Below are positions 60,601-64,000 of a DNA stretch of 64,000 nucleotides, in pieces (the stretch's first letter is position 1; every line of letters starts with the position of its first letter). The stretch comes from Lysinibacillus irui (GTDB lineage: Bacteria > Bacillota > Bacilli > Bacillales_A > Planococcaceae). The DNA lies in the NCBI RefSeq assembly GCF_028877475.1, contig NZ_CP113527.1, forward strand, positions 4,271,501-4,335,500. The letters are read 5' to 3'. Position numbers and translations under genes: made by a program. The notes beneath the pieces were generated by a model. The model made no database searches. It worked only from the letters and a program-made list of their open reading frames with translations, and had not been told where the DNA came from.

Positions 60601-61476
60601 CTACACTTTCTCACGGGCGTTTTTACCAAAGATACCCGATGGTCTGAAGATTAAGATTAAAATTAAAATAACGAATGCTGCAGCATCACGCCATAACGAG
60701 AAGCCTAAAGCACTTACTAATGACTCTACAACACCTAGTAACATACCACCGACCATAGCTCCAGGAATGATACCAATTCCACCAAGAACAGCTGCGATAA
60801 ATGCCTTAACTCCTGGTATTACCCCCATTAACGGGTCAATTTTTGTATAATAAACACCGAAGATAACACCTGCTGCACCAGCTAAAGCAGAACCAATAGC
60901 AAATGTTGCAGAGATTGTATTATCAACGTTAATGCCCATTAAACGAGCTGCATCCGCATCATGGGAAACGGCACGCATGGCTTTCCCAATTTTTGTTTTA
61001 TGTACGATGAATTGTAAAAGAATCATCAGTACAATTGCGACTGATAAAATTAAGATGGATGTACTGCTAATTTGTACCCCGAAAATATCAAATGATTTAT
61101 TCTTAAAAACTTCAGGATAGGCTGCCGGTTGAGCACCTCTGAAGAAAATCGTTGTATACTCAATTAACAACGACACACCAATCGCTGTAATTAGCGCTGC
61201 GATACGTGTTGCATTTCGTAGACGTTTATAGGCAATACGTTCAATTAAAACACCAAAAATTGCACAAATGGCCATGGCCAATAATAATGCCGGGAAGAAG
61301 CCAAGCTCCCATTTAGCAATTGCGTAAAAGCCAATAAATGACCCGATCATGAAGACATCACCATGAGCAAAGTTAATCAGCTTAATAATCCCGTATACCA
61401 TCGTATACCCTAACGCTATTAACGCGTAGATACTTCCAAGTGAAATACCATTCACAAGCTGCTGTATCCATTCCAT
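60601..61476 (-). CDS. livH: Branched-chain amino acid ABC transporter permease LivH
   Basis: 291 residues, about eight membrane segments; NGISLGSIYALIALGYTMVYGI at the start and GGIGIIPGAMVGGMLLGVVESL towards the end are typical. AAAGGAGTG precedes the ATG. Behind the livJ terminator; first of the membrane-complex genes. Confidence 0.93.
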   Translation of the reverse strand: MEWIQQLVNGISLGSIYALIALGYTMVYGIIKLINFAHGDVFMIGSFIGFYAIAKWELGFFPALLLAMAICAIFGVLIERIAYKRLRNATRIAALITAIGVSLLIEYTTIFFRGAQPAAYPEVFKNKSFDIFGVQISSTSILILSVAIVLMILLQFIVHKTKIGKAMRAVSHDADAARLMGINVDNTISATFAIGSALAGAAGVIFGVYYTKIDPLMGVIPGVKAFIAAVLGGIGIIPGAMVGGMLLGVVESLVSALGFSLWRDAAAFVILILILIFRPSGIFGKNAREKV

Positions 61477-61578
61477 GCGTATTCACTCCTTTGAATTATC
61501 TGAAAATTGAAAAATCAGTACATACATCTATACTAAAATATGATTTACTCTACCATTCTAGTTATCTAAAACATAAAA

Positions 61579-61608
61579 AAGGGAAGGCGTGTTTACCCGC
61601 CTCCCCTT
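61579..61608 (-). terminator. Intercistronic terminator between livJ and livH
   Basis: 11-bp stem (61598-61608 with 61579-61589, one G-U), then TTTT(TT)ATG on the minus strand. It lies 12 bases after the livJ stop and would lower expression of the membrane genes relative to the binding protein. Confidence 0.82.
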
Positions 61609-61620
61609 GCTTACAAAACA

Positions 61621-62841
61621 TTAAGGATTAACTTTAGAGTTGAACACTTGTTTACCGTCTTTAAATTCAAGAACTGTTGCTGTTTTAATTGGGTTATGAT
61701 TTTCGTCAACTGAGAATGTACCTGTTACTAAAGAAAGATCTTTTGTTGCAGCTAATTCATTTTTAATTGCTTCCCCATCCGTAGAACCTGCACGTTTAAT
61801 CGCATCCGCAATGTAGTAAATTGAGTCATATCCAAGTGCGTTGAATGCGTCAGGCGCTTTGTCTCCATTTGCAGCTTTAAATGCCTTTACGAAATCTTGA
61901 ATTTTTTGATCTGGGTCTTCAGCAGAATAGTGGTTTGTGATGTATGTGTTATTCAATGCATCAGCGCCAGCTAGTTCTATTAAAGTTGGAGAATCCCAAC
62001 CATCAGCACCCATTAGAGGTACATCAATACCCATCTCACGTGCTTGTTTTACGATTAATCCAACTTCTTCATAATATCCAGGGATGAAGATAAAGTCTGG
62101 ATTTGCAGCTTTAATATTTGTTAATTGTGTACGGAAGTCTGTATCCTTCGCTACATATGCTTCTTCTTTTACAACTTTTCCGCCACTCTTAGTAATCGTT
62201 TCTTTAAAGGATTTTGCTAAACCTTTTGCATAATCTGATGCGTTATCTGCGAAGATAGCTACGTTTTTCGCATCTAGCTCACCAGAAGCGAAGTTAGCTG
62301 CCACAATCCCTTGGAATGGGTCAATAAAGCAAGTACGGAATGCATATTCATTAACACTACCATCTTCGTTCACTGTAATATTTGGAGCCGTACCTGAACC
62401 AGTAACAATCGGAATTTTATTATCATTAGCAATTTGAACCGTTGCTACTGTATTCCCCGATGTTGCAGGTGCAAGCATTGCTACTACTTTATCTTGTGTT
62501 GCTAGTTTAATAGCGGCCGCAGTTGCCTCAGAGTTTTCAGATTTATTATCTACTTTAATCAGTTCAATTTTCTTACCATCAATACCGCCAGCATCATTAA
62601 TTTCTTTTACAGCAAGTTCTGCGCCTAGACCAATTGAAGAACCATAAGATGCTACATTCCCTGAAAGTTCTAAGTTTGCTCCGATTTTAATTGTATCGCC
62701 GTCAGATGAACCTCCACCTGATGAAGAACTTCCACCAGAACTTGAATCGTCTCCGTTACCGCAACCCGCAAGAACACCAGCAAGTAATGAAGATGCTACT
62801 AAAAGTGAACCGAACTTCTTAAGCTTTTTGCTCTCTTTCAT
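61621..62841 (-). CDS. livJ: Branched-chain amino acid-binding lipoprotein LivJ
   Basis: 406 residues. Lipoprotein signal: basic start MKESKKLKK, hydrophobic stretch and lipobox LAGC with C27, then a Ser/Gly-rich linker. Periplasmic-binding-protein type I domain from about residue 50 (IKIGANLELSGNVASYG). Substrate leucine/isoleucine/valine is inferred from family and operon. First gene of the operon; promoter carries a CodY-like box. Confidence 0.92.
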   Translation of the reverse strand: MKESKKLKKFGSLLVASSLLAGVLAGCGNGDDSSSGGSSSSGGGSSDGDTIKIGANLELSGNVASYGSSIGLGAELAVKEINDAGGIDGKKIELIKVDNKSENSEATAAAIKLATQDKVVAMLAPATSGNTVATVQIANDNKIPIVTGSGTAPNITVNEDGSVNEYAFRTCFIDPFQGIVAANFASGELDAKNVAIFADNASDYAKGLAKSFKETITKSGGKVVKEEAYVAKDTDFRTQLTNIKAANPDFIFIPGYYEEVGLIVKQAREMGIDVPLMGADGWDSPTLIELAGADALNNTYITNHYSAEDPDQKIQDFVKAFKAANGDKAPDAFNALGYDSIYYIADAIKRAGSTDGEAIKNELAATKDLSLVTGTFSVDENHNPIKTATVLEFKDGKQVFNSKVNP

Positions 62842-62876
62842 AATTAAATTCCCCCTGAAAGTTTCTCAAATATTAG

Positions 62877-62891
62877 ATATTTCAGATAATT
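62877..62891 (-). promoter_or_regulatory. CodY-like operator at livJ
   Basis: The minus strand reads AATTATCTGAAATAT, 12 of 15 matches to the CodY consensus AATTTTCWGAAAATT. It overlaps the -10 box and start site. CodY represses branched-chain amino acid uptake genes in related bacteria when these amino acids are plentiful, so the location fits. Confidence 0.65.
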
Positions 62892-62917
62892 ATAAACAAT
62901 TACATTCATTTGCTCAA
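62889..62917 (-). promoter_or_regulatory. SigA promoter of the liv operon
   Basis: TTGAGC (62912-62917), spacer 17, TATAAT (62889-62894) on the minus strand. Leader of about 45 bases with CTTTCAGGGGGAA as binding site before livJ. Confidence 0.78.
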
Positions 62918-63240
62918 TAGCAAAAATAATTATTTATAACTACCTTAAACAAATGAAAAATATTATTCATATAAGCCTTTTACATTGTAAAACATTCTTT
63001 ATATTTAGTCTAGAGTGATTTTTCAGTATAATTAGTTATTTGTGAATTATCTTTTAATTAGGTTTTTAATCTAGTGCTAAACTCTTAGATAGAATCACTT
63101 TTTCACAATAAAGTTTAGCTAATTATAATGTCTCCTATTACTACTACTACTACTACGATTATTTCCCTGAAAATAATCGCGCGAATAATCATGAAACTCT
63201 CATTCACGTCACTTAAAACTGTGTAATATTTGAAAATAGT
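62918..63240. other. Gene-free A/T-rich stretch upstream of livJ
   Basis: No gene is seen. It contains the TAC repeat at 63138-63158 and an inverted repeat (63159-63167 with 63171-63180) just behind it. The latter has a distant CodY-like look (11 of 15) but is about 280 bases from the promoter. Confidence 0.5.
63138..63158. repeat. Trinucleotide repeat (TAC)7
   Basis: Seven perfect copies of TAC in non-coding DNA between livJ and the methyltransferase gene. May vary in length by slippage. Confidence 0.9.
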
Positions 63241-63281
63241 AAAAAGCTTAGAACGGGTTTCTCCAAGGCTCTAAGCTTTTT
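63241..63281 (-). terminator. Intrinsic terminator of the methyltransferase gene
   Basis: 12-bp stem (63270-63281 with 63241-63252); the arm ends in TTTTT on the minus strand. It overlaps the last codons of the gene. Confidence 0.82.
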
Positions 63282-63873
63282 TTAATACGAATACACAAAG
63301 ACGTTCATTAATATTTGTTTCATTTTCTAAATTGACTTCATGAAGTAATTCAAATGGCGTTCCCTGATGTAAAAACTGTAAATAATCATATGGTGGATAA
63401 TATAAAATTATATGAATATCTCGCATTTGCTGCTCATAGGATTTCCAAATATTATGAATGACTGTGCGAAAAATATGAATCGAAAAAGGATTAAAAAAGA
63501 AAAATACATTATCGCGTGGCTTTATTTCATAAGCCTCAGCTATCGTATGAATAAATGTAATAGGTGCATGTGCTCGTACCTTTTGGAGATAATTACGTTT
63601 ATTATCTTCAGCTTCTGCATAAAACCCTGCATCCATTTCTACCCCAATTGTTGGAATATGAAATTTATGGTACACATAAATAGGAACACGCCCTTTTCCA
63701 CACCCCATATCAATAAATACAGGATGATCAGGCATCTCATATGCTGCAAATAATTGTTCCAATCCTTTGTAGGGTGTAGGCTCATAACGATGGTAGTGTG
63801 CAAGCTTAGGAAAACCATATTGTTCTCCAACCGTGTTAATATGCAAAAGTTTATCAAACTGCTGTTCATTCAT
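63271..63873 (-). CDS. Class I SAM-dependent methyltransferase
   Basis: 200 residues. Motif I IDMGCGKGRVPIYV (54-67), acidic loop GVEMDAGFY, and FFFFNPFS in the motif IV position (near 127-134). The pattern is that of a small-family methyltransferase of unknown target. Single gene with its own terminator. Confidence 0.75.
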   Translation of the reverse strand: MNEQQFDKLLHINTVGEQYGFPKLAHYHRYEPTPYKGLEQLFAAYEMPDHPVFIDMGCGKGRVPIYVYHKFHIPTIGVEMDAGFYAEAEDNKRNYLQKVRAHAPITFIHTIAEAYEIKPRDNVFFFFNPFSIHIFRTVIHNIWKSYEQQMRDIHIILYYPPYDYLQFLHQGTPFELLHEVNLENETNINERLCVFVLKKA

Positions 63874-63925
63874 ATGAAAGACTCCTCTGAAAAGAATGCT
63901 TTATTTTAGCACGATAAAAAGCAAA

Positions 63926-63954
63926 AACCATACCCAAAAGTTTTGGATATGGTT
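63926..63954. terminator. Intrinsic terminator for a gene entering from the right
   Basis: Stem AACCATA/TATGGTT extended by CC-AAAA/TTTT-GG pairs; TTTTTGCTTTTT follows on the minus strand, and a T-tract also on the plus. Confidence 0.78.
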
Positions 63955-63960
63955 ACTTTT

Positions 63961-64000
63961 TTACTGACCCCTACGCTTGAATCGAACAACAAAGAGGAGT
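63961..64000 (-). CDS. Possible C-terminal end of a gene beyond the window
   Basis: One minus-strand frame reads ...LLFVVRFKRRGQ and a TAA stop at 63961-63963, directly before the terminator. Only 12 residues are visible, so identity and frame are uncertain. Confidence 0.3.
   Translation of the reverse strand, partial: LLFVVRFKRRGQ

Noticed and set aside
62559..62720. Repetitive Ser/Gly codons in livJ as a possible repeat element
   Set aside because: It is just the flexible linker behind the lipoprotein cysteine and normal binding-protein sequence.
63159..63180. Second CodY site upstream of livJ
   Set aside because: Only 11 of 15 positions match and it lies about 280 bases from the promoter; more likely a small hairpin.

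Overview
The window is a stretch of a low-GC Firmicutes chromosome. Gene order and protein sequences point to the Bacillaceae/Planococcaceae, most like Lysinibacillus; this genus call is an inference from remembered sequences. Supporting signs are ClpC/McsAB/CtsR, SigH, a zinc-type S14, S12 of Bacillus length, TTG starts for rpoB, rpoC and radA, and SigA-type promoters. From 1 to 46.3 kb every gene lies on the minus strand. Read in reverse, this is the conserved region to the right of the replication origin: ctsR-mcsA-mcsB-clpC-radA, yacL-ispD-ispF-gltX, cysE-cysS-mrnC-rlmB-rae1-sigH-rpmG-secE-nusG, rplK-rplA-rplJ-rplL, rsmC-like, rpoB-rpoC, rplGB-rpsL-rpsG-fusA-tuf, then rpsJ to rplF.

Layout: 1-7.5 kb, S10/spc ribosomal protein operon with its promoter; 7.6-13.7 kb, an accessory insert between tuf and rpsJ (YuiF-type transporter and a BceRSAB-type peptide-antibiotic sensing and resistance module); 13.8-18.6 kb, str operon; 18.6-26.4 kb, rpoC and rpoB, each with its own signals; 27-30.3 kb, stalk and L11/L1 genes and nusG; 30.5-37.5 kb, secE, L33, sigH, RNA-processing genes and a cysteine T-box cysE-cysS operon next to gltX; 37.5-46.4 kb, isoprenoid genes, YacL, RadA and the CtsR-controlled clp operon; 46.5-64 kb, ordinary accessory genes on both strands (methyltransferases, CorA-type transporter, HemAT oxygen sensor, thioesterase, two aldehyde dehydrogenases, RluF-type pseudouridine synthase, cupin) and a complete branched-chain amino acid ABC transporter operon, livJHMGF.

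Most of the window makes the translation and transcription machinery. Its regulatory layer can be read directly: an L10 leader with attenuator, a Cys T-box (UGC specifier), a triple CtsR heptad, a CodY-like box over the livJ promoter, and intrinsic terminators inside units usually thought of as single operons (rpoB|rpoC, clpC|radA, rplL|rsmC, livJ|livH). disA is missing from its usual place between radA and yacL. I found no CRISPR array, insertion sequence, prophage, rRNA or tRNA, and no convincing new multi-gene system. The best leads are the rpoB-rpoC terminator, the rpoB leader, the disA gap and a 41-codon unlisted ORF at 53.7 kb.
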